A stretch of DNA of 5,933 bases, taken from positions 1 to 5,933 of the forward strand of contig JAFAYS010000745.1 in assembly GCA_019240175.1 (NCBI GenBank), read 5' to 3'. The DNA is from Chloroflexota bacterium. GTDB lineage: Bacteria > Chloroflexota > Chloroflexia > Chloroflexales > Kallotenuaceae. This document shows, piece after piece, positions 1-5,933 of this stretch. A model generated the notes under the pieces. The model searched no databases and was not told the DNA's origin. It was given only the letters and a program-made list of their open reading frames with translations. The number at the start of each line of letters is the position of its first letter. Positions within the stretch are counted from its first letter, which is position 1. A program made the translations under genes and the position numbers.

Positions 1-1
1 C

Positions 2-778
2 GTTGAGGACGCGCTCACGGAAAGCGACGCCACGCATATCATTCACCTTGCCGCCCTGCAAGTGCCTTTCTGCAAAGCCGATCCTTCGCTGGGAGCGCGC
101 GTCAATGTGGTCGGCACGGCGAACGTCTTCGAGGCAGTCAAGCGACATGGATTGCAGCGGGTTGTGTACGCCAGCAGCGCGGCGGTGTATGGCATCAGCG
201 AGGATTATCCCCAAGGCCCGATCGCGCACGATGCGCCGCTGCGGCCTAACACCCACTACGGCGTTTACAAGCAGGCCAACGAAGGCACGGCCCGCATCTA
301 CTGGCAAGACGACGGCATTTCCAGCATCGGGCTACGGCCCTACGTGGTCTATGGCCCAGGCCGCGATCAAGGCTTGACGTCGAGTCCTACCACCGCGATG
401 CTGGCCGCCACGCTCGGCCAGCCCTACCAGATTCCCTTTGGCGGGCGCTTTGACCTGCAGTTTGCCGACGACGTAGCCCAGGCCTTTATCCGCGCCGCGC
501 GTGTGCCCTTCGACGGAGCCGATGTTTTCAACCTGCGCGGCAGCATCGTCCATAGCCGCGAGATCATCGCCGAGATCGAGGCGGCGGTACCAGCGATCCA
601 AGGCCAGCTCAGCTTCACGGATGTGCCGCTCGGCTTTCCCGAGGAGATGGACGATACGCCTTTGCTCAGCGTGCTCGGCCCGCTGCCGCACACGCCGCTC
701 AGCGAAGGCATTGCGACGACCATCGCCACCTTTCAGCAAGCGATCGCCGATGGCCGGCTCGCGCCGCGCTTGCCATGA
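2..778 (+). CDS. NAD-dependent epimerase/dehydratase family protein, 5'-truncated by window edge
   Basis: This is the C-terminal 258 residues of an extended-SDR (NAD-dependent epimerase/dehydratase) enzyme, which would act in the cytoplasm on a sugar, nucleotide sugar or sugar acid. Numbering from the first whole codon at base 2, I see HLAA (15-18) from the end of the Rossmann core, the serine strand VVYASSAAVYG (54-64), the catalytic YxxxK pair as YGVYK (Y86, K90), and RPYVVYGPG (112-120), typical of the family. The frame is open to the window edge, so the N-terminal nucleotide-binding GxxGxxG part (roughly 60-75 residues) lies outside. A GTG at 62 is internal and not a credible start. The gene ends just before the next SDR gene on the same strand, which suggests one operon with the SDR and sugar-acid dehydratase. 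The family is clear from the motifs. The substrate is not, and uronate or sugar oxidation is as possible as epimerisation. Confidence 0.88.
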   Translation, partial: VEDALTESDATHIIHLAALQVPFCKADPSLGARVNVVGTANVFEAVKRHGLQRVVYASSAAVYGISEDYPQGPIAHDAPLRPNTHYGVYKQANEGTARIYWQDDGISSIGLRPYVVYGPGRDQGLTSSPTTAMLAATLGQPYQIPFGGRFDLQFADDVAQAFIRAARVPFDGADVFNLRGSIVHSREIIAEIEAAVPAIQGQLSFTDVPLGFPEEMDDTPLLSVLGPLPHTPLSEGIATTIATFQQAIADGRLAPRLP

Positions 779-780
779 GT

Positions 781-784
781 GGAG
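781..784 (+). promoter_or_regulatory. Ribosome binding site for the SDR gene (decides its start)
   Basis: GGAG lies 8 bases before the ATG at 793. The upstream in-frame ATG at 775, which overlaps the epimerase stop as ATGA, has no purine-rich sequence before it. This favours 793 as the start. Initiation at 775 by translational coupling would add six residues (MSGDTS). Confidence 0.55.
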
Positions 785-792
785 ACACAAGC

Positions 793-1578
793 ATGACCGC
801 GTTACAGGGCAAGGTGGCGATCGTAACCGGCGGCAGTCGCGAGATCGGGGCGGTGATGGCCGAGGCACTGGCGCGGGCCGGCGCAGCCGTGGTGATCGCG
901 CACCACGCCGAACCGGAGCTAGCCGCAGCAGTCGTCGCGCGCATCCAGGCAAGCGGTGGCCAGGCGCTGGCCGTGGACGCCGATCTTTCGAATGTTGCGG
1001 ACAACCAGCGGCTGGTGGCACACGCGGTCGAGGCGTTCAAACGGCTGGACATCTTCGTGGCCAATGCCGGGCTAACCATGTGGGGGCCATTCCTGGAAGT
1101 CGCCGAGGAAACCTGGGATCGCATCGTCGATTTGAATCTCAAGGGCTCATTCTTCGGCGCTCAAGCCGCCGCACGCCAGATGATCGCCCAGCGCGTGGCT
1201 GAGCCGGATGCCTGGGATGGCGGGCGCATTGTGTTCTCCTCGTCGGTCACCGGCGTGGCGGCGCTAGCTAACTGTTCGCCCTACGGGGTCACTAAAGCCG
1301 GCCTGCGCCACATGGCGACGGTGCTGGCGCTTGAGCTTGGCGCGTATGGCATCACGGTTAACGCGCTGGGGATTGGCGCGACCGTAAACGAGCGCAACCT
1401 GCGTGACGATCCGGAGTACGAGCCGCACTGGGCGGGCGTGATCCCAACCGGGCGCTGTGGCCAGCCCGAGGATGTGGCGGCGGCGCTGCTCTACCTGGTG
1501 TCGCCGGCGGCGCGCATGGTCAACGGCCACACGCTGATGATCGATGGCGGTTGGACGGCGGTTGGTCACGTGCCGTAG
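793..1578 (+). CDS. Classical SDR-family oxidoreductase (probable sugar/alcohol dehydrogenase)
   Basis: A 261-residue NAD(P)-dependent short-chain dehydrogenase/reductase of normal length for the classical SDR family. From the start at 793, the cofactor-binding motif is TGGSREIG (12-19) and the adenine-site strand is VDADLSN (61-67). NAG is at 91-93 and the structural/catalytic Asn is N115 in DLNLKG. The catalytic Ser is S151 in VFSSSVTG, 13 residues before Y164, and YGVTK gives Y164 and K168. The C-terminal GHTLMIDGGW (245-254) is typical of glucose 1-dehydrogenase and 3-oxoacyl-ACP reductase-like members. One oddity is that the usual second Gly of TGxxxGIG is Glu (E17), although all catalytic residues are present. 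The start at 793 was chosen because GGAG lies 8 bases upstream; an alternative ATG at 775 overlaps the preceding stop. Its position between an epimerase and a sugar-acid dehydratase suggests it oxidises a sugar or sugar derivative. This role is inferred from context, not from a substrate-specific motif. Confidence 0.9.
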   Translation: MTALQGKVAIVTGGSREIGAVMAEALARAGAAVVIAHHAEPELAAAVVARIQASGGQALAVDADLSNVADNQRLVAHAVEAFKRLDIFVANAGLTMWGPFLEVAEETWDRIVDLNLKGSFFGAQAAARQMIAQRVAEPDAWDGGRIVFSSSVTGVAALANCSPYGVTKAGLRHMATVLALELGAYGITVNALGIGATVNERNLRDDPEYEPHWAGVIPTGRCGQPEDVAAALLYLVSPAARMVNGHTLMIDGGWTAVGHVP

Positions 1579-1647
1579 CAGCGCGATCGTCGCTTAGCGC
1601 CGCTCCCACACACCTGGTACAGCTATGACGACAGGGGAAGGAACGTT
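1579..1647 (+). other. Short intergenic gap between SDR and dehydratase genes
   Basis: Sixty-nine bases separate the SDR stop from the dehydratase ATG. The gap holds a CGATCG palindrome (1584-1589) and a purine-rich ribosome binding site near its end. I see no strong stem-loop with a T run, so no terminator can be called, and no clear -35/-10 pair. The dehydratase is therefore probably cotranscribed with the SDR, although a weak promoter here cannot be excluded. Confidence 0.5.
1633..1642 (+). promoter_or_regulatory. Strong ribosome binding site of the dehydratase gene
   Basis: The purine run AGGGGAAGGA ends 5 bases before the ATG at 1648, a strong Shine-Dalgarno signal at good spacing. It supports 1648 as the start and suggests independent, efficient initiation for this gene rather than coupling to the SDR gene. 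Confidence 0.7.
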
Positions 1648-3432
1648 ATGACAACTTCCACCACGCGACCCGCGCGCCGGTTCCGCTCACGCGACTGGTT
1701 CAACGATCCCGCGCGCCTCGACCAGACCGCGCTTTATCTTGAGCGCTTCATGAACTATGGCATCACGCCGCAGGAGCTGCGCGCGGGCAAGCCGATCATC
1801 GGCATCGCCCAGACCGGCAGCGATCTAACGCCTTGTAATCGCATCCATCTAGAGCTGGCGCAGCGCGTGCGCGACGGAATCCGGGATGCGGGCGGCATTC
1901 CGATGGAGTTTCCGGTACATCCGATCTTCGAGAACTGCCGCCGCCCCACGGCTGCACTCGATCGCAATCTGGCCTACCTGGGCCTAGTCGAGATCTTGTA
2001 TGGCTACCCGATCGACGCGGTGGTGCTGACCACCGGCTGCGACAAGACGACGCCCTCGGCGCTGATGGCCGTTGCAACCGTCGACATTCCGGCGATCGTA
2101 CTCTCGGGTGGGCCAATGCTCGACGGGTACTTCGAGGGCGAGCTGGTCGGCGCGGGCACGATTATCTGGAAAAGTCGTCGCCGTCTGGCAGCCGGGCTGA
2201 TCGACGAGGCAGAGTTCTTTGAGGCGGCGCTCGCCTCCGCGCCCTCTGCAGGGCACTGCAACACGATGGGTACCGCCTCCACCATGAATGCCGTCGCCGA
2301 GGTGCTGGGCATGTCGCTGCCCGGCTGCGCGGCGATTCCCGCGCCCTACCGTGAGCGCGGCCAGATGGCCTACGCGACCGGGCGGCACATCGTGGACATG
2401 GCCTACGCCGACCTGCGGCCCTCGCAGATCCTGACGCGCGAAGCCTTCCTCAACGCGATTGTCGCGATCGCCGCGATCGGTGGCTCGACCAACGCCCAGC
2501 CGCACCTGACGGCCATCGCGCGTCACGCGGGCGTAGATCTCAGTCCCAGCGACTGGGCACACGGCTATGATATTCCGCTGCTGGTGAATATGCAGCCCGC
2601 CGGCAAGTATCTAGGCGAGCGCTTCCATCGGGCAGGCGGCGTGCCGGCAGTGCTGTGGGAGCTGATGCAGGCGGGCCAGCTCAACGGCGAGGTGCTGACG
2701 GTTACTGGCCGCACGCTGGCCGAGAACATCGCCGGACGTGAAAGCACCGATCGCGAGGTAATCACGCCCTACGCGGCACCGCTGAAACCACAGGCCGGCT
2801 TTCTGGTGCTTTCCGGCAACCTGTTTGATTTCGCAATTATGAAAACCAGCGTCATCTCCGAGGAGTTTCGACGGCGCTATTTGCGCGAGCCTGGACGTGA
2901 GGGCGTGTTTGAAGGCCGCGCGGTGGTCTTTGATGGTGCCGAGGACTACCACGCCCGCATCAACGATCCGGCGCTGGCGATCGACGAGCACAGCATCCTG
3001 GTGATCCGTGGCAGCGGCCCGATCGGCTGGCCGGGTGGCGCGGAAGTGGTCAACATGCAGCCGCCGGATGCGCTGCTACAGCGCGGTATTACGGCGCTAC
3101 CCACCATCGGCGACGGTCGACAATCGGGAACCTCCGACAGCCCCTCGATCCTTAACGCCGCTCCCGAGAGCGCAGTTGGCGGCGGCCTGGCCTGGCTGCG
3201 CACCGGCGACATGATCCGCATTGATCTCAACGCCGGTCGCTGCGATATGCTTGTGCAGGCGGCGGAGATCGAGCGCCGCAAACAGGACGGCATCCCGTCG
3301 GTGCCGGAGAGCGCCACGCCCTGGCAGGAGATCTACCGCGCTACGGTGAGCCAGATGGACAGCGGCGGGGTGATAGAATCCGCCCTGAAGTATCGCGACG
3401 TAGCAGCGAAGACGCCACGGCATAACCACTAA
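1648..3432 (+). CDS. IlvD/Edd-family sugar-acid dehydratase (L-arabinonate/D-xylonate dehydratase type)
   Basis: A complete 594-residue dehydratase of the IlvD/Edd family, a cytoplasmic [2Fe-2S], Mg-dependent enzyme that removes water from an aldonic acid to give a 2-keto-3-deoxy acid. The three expected cluster cysteines are visible: C63 in TPCNR, C131 in TTGCDKTTP and C204 in GHCNTMG. The expected metal ligands are E95 in HPIFENC, D132, and K133, the lysine carbamylated in structures of this family. S493 in DGRQSGTSDSPS matches the proposed catalytic serine. The sequence resembles, from memory, characterised rhizobial L-arabinonate dehydratase more than IlvD. Shared features are ALYLERFMNYGITP near the start, GCAAIPAPYRERGQM (226-240), VNMQPAGKYLGERFHRAGG (313-331), and the C-terminal PRHNH. 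The start is supported by a strong ribosome binding site. With the upstream SDR it would supply two steps of a Weimberg/Dahms-like oxidative pentose route. Xylonate, fuconate or galactonate remain possible substrates. The stop lies 5 bases from that of the convergent peptidase gene. Confidence 0.93.
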   Translation: MTTSTTRPARRFRSRDWFNDPARLDQTALYLERFMNYGITPQELRAGKPIIGIAQTGSDLTPCNRIHLELAQRVRDGIRDAGGIPMEFPVHPIFENCRRPTAALDRNLAYLGLVEILYGYPIDAVVLTTGCDKTTPSALMAVATVDIPAIVLSGGPMLDGYFEGELVGAGTIIWKSRRRLAAGLIDEAEFFEAALASAPSAGHCNTMGTASTMNAVAEVLGMSLPGCAAIPAPYRERGQMAYATGRHIVDMAYADLRPSQILTREAFLNAIVAIAAIGGSTNAQPHLTAIARHAGVDLSPSDWAHGYDIPLLVNMQPAGKYLGERFHRAGGVPAVLWELMQAGQLNGEVLTVTGRTLAENIAGRESTDREVITPYAAPLKPQAGFLVLSGNLFDFAIMKTSVISEEFRRRYLREPGREGVFEGRAVVFDGAEDYHARINDPALAIDEHSILVIRGSGPIGWPGGAEVVNMQPPDALLQRGITALPTIGDGRQSGTSDSPSILNAAPESAVGGGLAWLRTGDMIRIDLNAGRCDMLVQAAEIERRKQDGIPSVPESATPWQEIYRATVSQMDSGGVIESALKYRDVAAKTPRHNH

Positions 3433-3437
3433 GCCGA

Positions 3438-5468
3438 TCATTTCCCAATCTCCACCTCCGCGAGATTGTCGCCCATCTCAAGGTCGATCAGCAGGTACGA
3501 TGGATCGATGCCGGCGCGGTCGGGCTTGCCCGGCACGGTCACGGTGATTGTTTGCGCGCCGGAGCGGACGCGATGCATCTGCATGTAGAGCGGCCTGCCT
3601 GCTGCCTCGCCCTCGTCGTCGGGCGCGAAGACTCCGACTTCGATCCAATCATCCATCGGCACCTCAGCCTCAACGCCGGCTTCGTCGACCACCACCTTGC
3701 GCGCCCGCACGTCCACCATCACCTGCCAGATGTCCGCATCGATCTGCTCTGCCGTGGCTCGCTCGGCCTTGAGTTCCCAAAAGCTATTTGCTTCGAAAAG
3801 ATCGTGCAGCAGGTATTGCAGCGAGTCGGGCGTGGCCGCCTGTAGCTCCCGGTACAGATCGAGCGTCGTCACCAGCACGCCCGAGTCGTGCTGCGCGAGC
3901 AAGCGCCGGAGCGCGCCGTTCACTCGCTCCTCGCCGATATACTGGCTCAACGCGTACATCGCCCAGGGCCCTTTGCGGTACTGGTGAAACTCGTCGGTCG
4001 CCCGCAGCAGCGGGACGGCAGCGCGCCCGTGCGGCGTCTCCTCCTCCGCGCCCCGCTCGCTCAGGATCAGCCGGCGCAGATGCTCCTGGCCGTAGGTTTT
4101 CCTCACAACCTGATACGCGGAGTACTGCGCCAGGCTCTCCGAAAGCAGCGGGTTGCCCTCGACACGGATCGGCGCGAGATAGCTGCCCCACCACTGGTGC
4201 GCGACCTCGTGTGCGACCACCGAGAACGGCAGATCGAGGGCTTGCGGATCGCGCTGCGGATCGAAGAGCGAAAACCCTTCTTGAAAGGTGATCAGGCTGG
4301 CATAGGCGTGCATACCGCCGTAGCCGGGCTGCTCCACCAGACTGAGATGGCGGTACGGGTAGGGGCCAAACTGATCGGTGTAGTAGTCCAGCGACGCGCG
4401 AACACTGCGCAGCATGCGGTCCAGGTTCCTGGTGTGCTGCGGGTGATGGAAGATTCGAATCGCGACATCATGCCATAGCTCCTCACGCACCGCGTAGTCG
4501 GCGGAGAAGAACGCGTACTCGTTGCCGATCGGCGCGTCAGTGGCATAGCGAAAGTAGCGCCGATCGCCTGCCGTCCACGTTTCCCGCAGTGCGCCCGGCG
4601 CGACGGCAATCTGATCGTCGTCAGTACCGACAACCGCTTCAAAAACGATCGACTCCTCGCCCAGCGCATCCTGGCGCGCTTCGACAGCGTAGAGCGAGCG
4701 AAAGAAGGGCCGCGGTGCCAGACCATGCGCTTGACGCATTCCGGCATCATTCAGCTCACGGTTCGCCTGGTAGCCGATCGCGGGCAACCACTCCTCATTT
4801 GTGAAAAAGGAACCGTTCGCAACCACCGAGTCGTCGACATCAGTGTTGCGGAAGCCACGCGGCTCGGCGCGCACCTCGAAGCTAAGCCGTAGCTGGTCGC
4901 CGGGCTGAAGCGGCGTGGTCAAGCTATAGATCCGGTAGCCGAGAGCCTCGTCGGCCAGTGCCAGCGCAGCTGGTCGATCGAAGGTTACCGCTTCGGTCGC
5001 GACGCTCGGAATAGTCGCCAGGTGGATCGATTCGATAGCTGCCGCGCTGCGGTTCGCGAGGTGGTAGGTGCCGAGGATCGAGGCCCTGTGCTGCTCGGGA
5101 TAGATCTCGACATGCAGGTTGACGCCGGTCAGCCGAGGCTGTGGCAAATCTTCGTAGCGCCCGTAGCGCCGCTCGTACTCGGCGCGTCGCTCGATCCCGC
5201 CGGATGCAGTGATGTACTGATTCAACACGCTGGTGTTGTAAAAGATGAATCCGCCCAGCGTAAAGATGAGTCCTACCGCCAACGTGGCAGCCCAGGCCGT
5301 CGATCGTGTGAAGCGGCGGTGTGCCAGCCGCAGCCGTGCTCCGATGCTTTCCTCCTTGCCGCGCACCCAGAGCAGCCGCGCCAGCACTGCCAGCAACAGC
5401 GCCCACGCCGCCCAGTACAGCTTGAGCCACAGCCACGGCCCGAGCGACGAGCCAAAGCGACGAGCCAA
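3438..5468 (-). CDS. M1-family metallopeptidase domain: 3' fragment of a frameshifted ABC permease-peptidase fusion
   Basis: A 676-codon open frame in which the gene's C-terminal half survives intact. Numbering is from the only upstream in-frame start candidate, a TTG at 5468. Two membrane helices (about 11-36 and 56-77) are followed by a beta-rich M1 N-domain (about 112-330) and the gluzincin catalytic domain. HEVAHQWW (420-427) supplies Zn ligands H420 and H424 and base E421. The third ligand is E444 in LLSESLAQYSA, and the transition-state Tyr is Y497 in YRKGPWAMY. The GAMEN exopeptidase motif is absent; its place is taken by GYGGMHAYAS (382-391). A C-terminal beta domain follows, ending near DPSYLLIDLEMGDNLAEV. 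The TTG has no ribosome binding site and sits in a 13-bp duplication, so this is not a natural start. In the intact gene these residues follow the upstream permease frame directly. Proteins of this fused kind are membrane-bound. Whether the peptidase is active, and its substrate, are unknown. Confidence 0.88.
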   Translation of the reverse strand: MARRFGSSLGPWLWLKLYWAAWALLLAVLARLLWVRGKEESIGARLRLAHRRFTRSTAWAATLAVGLIFTLGGFIFYNTSVLNQYITASGGIERRAEYERRYGRYEDLPQPRLTGVNLHVEIYPEQHRASILGTYHLANRSAAAIESIHLATIPSVATEAVTFDRPAALALADEALGYRIYSLTTPLQPGDQLRLSFEVRAEPRGFRNTDVDDSVVANGSFFTNEEWLPAIGYQANRELNDAGMRQAHGLAPRPFFRSLYAVEARQDALGEESIVFEAVVGTDDDQIAVAPGALRETWTAGDRRYFRYATDAPIGNEYAFFSADYAVREELWHDVAIRIFHHPQHTRNLDRMLRSVRASLDYYTDQFGPYPYRHLSLVEQPGYGGMHAYASLITFQEGFSLFDPQRDPQALDLPFSVVAHEVAHQWWGSYLAPIRVEGNPLLSESLAQYSAYQVVRKTYGQEHLRRLILSERGAEEETPHGRAAVPLLRATDEFHQYRKGPWAMYALSQYIGEERVNGALRRLLAQHDSGVLVTTLDLYRELQAATPDSLQYLLHDLFEANSFWELKAERATAEQIDADIWQVMVDVRARKVVVDEAGVEAEVPMDDWIEVGVFAPDDEGEAAGRPLYMQMHRVRSGAQTITVTVPGKPDRAGIDPSYLLIDLEMGDNLAEVEIGK

Positions 5469-5933
5469 AGCCGCGCATGTCGCTGTAGGACCACTGCGGG
5501 CCAGAGCCGTAGATCAGCAGGTGCTGCTCGATCCCGAGGCTGGCAGCAAAGGCGATCGACGCGTAGACGACCAGCGCTACCAGGTGGCCGACGTATTTCT
5601 GCCTGACCAGCGCCTGCACCACGAGCGCAAGCAAGGCGAAGAGCAGGTACTCGGGAAGCTGCAGCCCGAAGAGCACATGCAGATACAGCCCGATCGCGAA
5701 CTCGTCATAGCCCAGACGCACCTGAACCAGCACGCCAGCCAACACCAGGAGCGCCGTCCACGCGACGAGCACAAGACTGAGGCCGAGGAACTTGCCCAGC
5801 AAGAGCGCCCACTCCGGCACCGGCGCGGCGTCGATGATCTCGCTCAGGCCAGCGTCGCGCTCCTGCCAGACGAGCTCGCCGGCGTAGAGCACGATCAGCA
5901 GCGGAACAATCACCCAGGGCGTAAAAGGATTGG
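4924..5933 (-). CDS. ABC-2-type permease membrane region, 5' part beyond window, ending in a frameshifted tail
   Basis: This frame enters from the window's right edge, so the gene's true start is outside; the GTG at 5913 is internal. From 5931 leftwards it encodes membrane segments around PWVIVPLLIVLYAGELVW, GKFLGLSLVLVAWTALLVL, LPEYLLFALLALVVQALV and GHLVALVVYASIAFAASLG. The loop between the first two carries AGELVWQERDAGLSEI, a block I associate with permeases fused to M1 peptidases. Authentic sequence runs to SDMRGFGSSL, where the 13-bp duplication at 5443-5471 shifts the frame. The next roughly 175 residues are an Arg/Gly/Ala-rich read-through of the peptidase coding region in the wrong frame, ending at a stop at 4924-4926. 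That tail has no recognisable domain. As sequenced, the product would be the permease region with an aberrant hydrophilic C-terminus and no peptidase. Confidence 0.8.
   Translation of the reverse strand, partial: NPFTPWVIVPLLIVLYAGELVWQERDAGLSEIIDAAPVPEWALLLGKFLGLSLVLVAWTALLVLAGVLVQVRLGYDEFAIGLYLHVLFGLQLPEYLLFALLALVVQALVRQKYVGHLVALVVYASIAFAASLGIEQHLLIYGSGPQWSYSDMRGFGSSLWLVARAVAVAQAVLGGVGAVAGSAGAAALGARQGGKHRSTAAAGTPPLHTIDGLGCHVGGRTHLYAGRIHLLQHQRVESVHHCIRRDRATRRVRAALRALRRFATASADRRQPACRDLSRAAQGLDPRHLPPREPQRGSYRIDPPGDYSERRDRSGNLRSTSCAGTGRRGSRLPDL
5443..5471. repeat. 13-bp tandem duplication, about 2.2 copies, causing the frameshift
   Basis: The plus-strand unit GCGACGAGCCAAA (5444-5456) is repeated directly and perfectly at 5457-5469, and the period-13 match extends from 5443 to 5471. 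Thirteen is not a multiple of three, so one extra unit moves the minus-strand frame by one. The upstream permease codons start at positions divisible by three, whereas the peptidase codons start at positions equal to two modulo three, exactly what a 13-base insertion produces. Confidence 0.95.

Larger units (their letters stand above)
3438..5933 (-). pseudogene. Single ABC permease/M1 peptidase fusion gene broken by a +13 frameshift
   Basis: The two minus-strand frames above are one gene. Deleting one 13-bp unit in 5443-5471 joins ...YSDMRGFGSSL to GPWLWLKLYWAAWALL... in one frame, giving 826 visible residues with six membrane helices followed by the peptidase domain, and a continuation past the window edge. 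This order, ABC-2 membrane region then M1 peptidase, is a known bacterial architecture, usually over 1,000 residues. Apart from the duplication I see no further decay: no other stops or shifts in either part, and the zinc-site residues are intact. The lesion is therefore either very recent, reversible, or an assembly artefact. Confidence 0.8.

Noticed and set aside
332..1021. Long minus-strand open frame (229 codons) across the epimerase and SDR genes
   Set aside because: It overlaps two motif-supported plus-strand genes, its translation is rich in Arg, Pro and Gly with no domain, and it is a typical GC-rich shadow frame.
501..1202. Plus-strand 233-codon open frame spanning the epimerase-SDR junction
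   Set aside because: It is an Arg/Ser-rich out-of-frame shadow of two genes whose own frames carry catalytic motifs.
1579..1610. Possible hairpin just after the SDR stop (AGCG...CGCT)
   Set aside because: The stem is only about four pairs and no T run follows, so it does not qualify as a terminator or riboswitch.
1625..1651. Eight-codon ORF (MTTGEGTL) whose stop overlaps the dehydratase ATG as ATGA
   Set aside because: It has no ribosome binding site of its own, and its codons are largely the purine-rich ribosome binding site of the dehydratase, so an attenuating leader is unlikely.
1984..2562. Minus-strand open frame of 192 codons inside the dehydratase gene
   Set aside because: It is antisense to the conserved cysteine-containing core of the dehydratase and has no recognisable motif or ribosome binding site.
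4924..5442. The frameshifted tail as a new C-terminal domain of the permease
   Set aside because: It is the peptidase coding region read one base out of frame, basic and low-complexity, and it exists only because of the 13-bp duplication.

Overview
The window is a GC-rich, gene-dense piece of bacterial chromosome. The coding style, the sugar-acid genes beside an ABC-permease/M1-peptidase fusion, and a strong excess of the palindrome CGATCG would fit a Chloroflexota-type soil or mat bacterium. That taxonomic guess is low-confidence inference. I see no RNA genes, CRISPR arrays, insertion sequences or phage genes, and no gene-free stretch longer than about 70 bases.

Left part (about 1-3432, plus strand): three genes in one direction form a probable sugar or sugar-acid catabolic cluster. 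They are the 3' part of an NAD-dependent epimerase/dehydratase (cut by the window edge), a classical short-chain dehydrogenase/reductase (SDR) whose start lies just past the epimerase stop, and, after 69 bases, a complete IlvD/Edd-family dehydratase of the pentonate (L-arabinonate/D-xylonate) type. A plausible scheme is non-phosphorylating oxidation: a dehydrogenase makes the sugar lactone or acid, then the [2Fe-2S] dehydratase makes the 2-keto-3-deoxy acid. No lactonase, aldolase, transporter or regulator is visible, so the actual sugar is not determined.

Right part (3438-5933, minus strand): one large gene runs convergently towards the dehydratase, with only 5 bases between the two stop codons. 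It encodes the C-terminal membrane part of an ABC-2-type permease followed by an M1-family (gluzincin) peptidase domain. Here the gene is broken into two reading frames. The break coincides with a 13-bp tandem duplication (5443-5471). Removing one 13-bp unit on paper restores a single continuous reading frame through the membrane region into the peptidase.

The duplication-caused frameshift is the main observation. It could be a recent inactivating mutation, a reversible slippage switch or an assembly error. I found no convincing entirely new system in this window.
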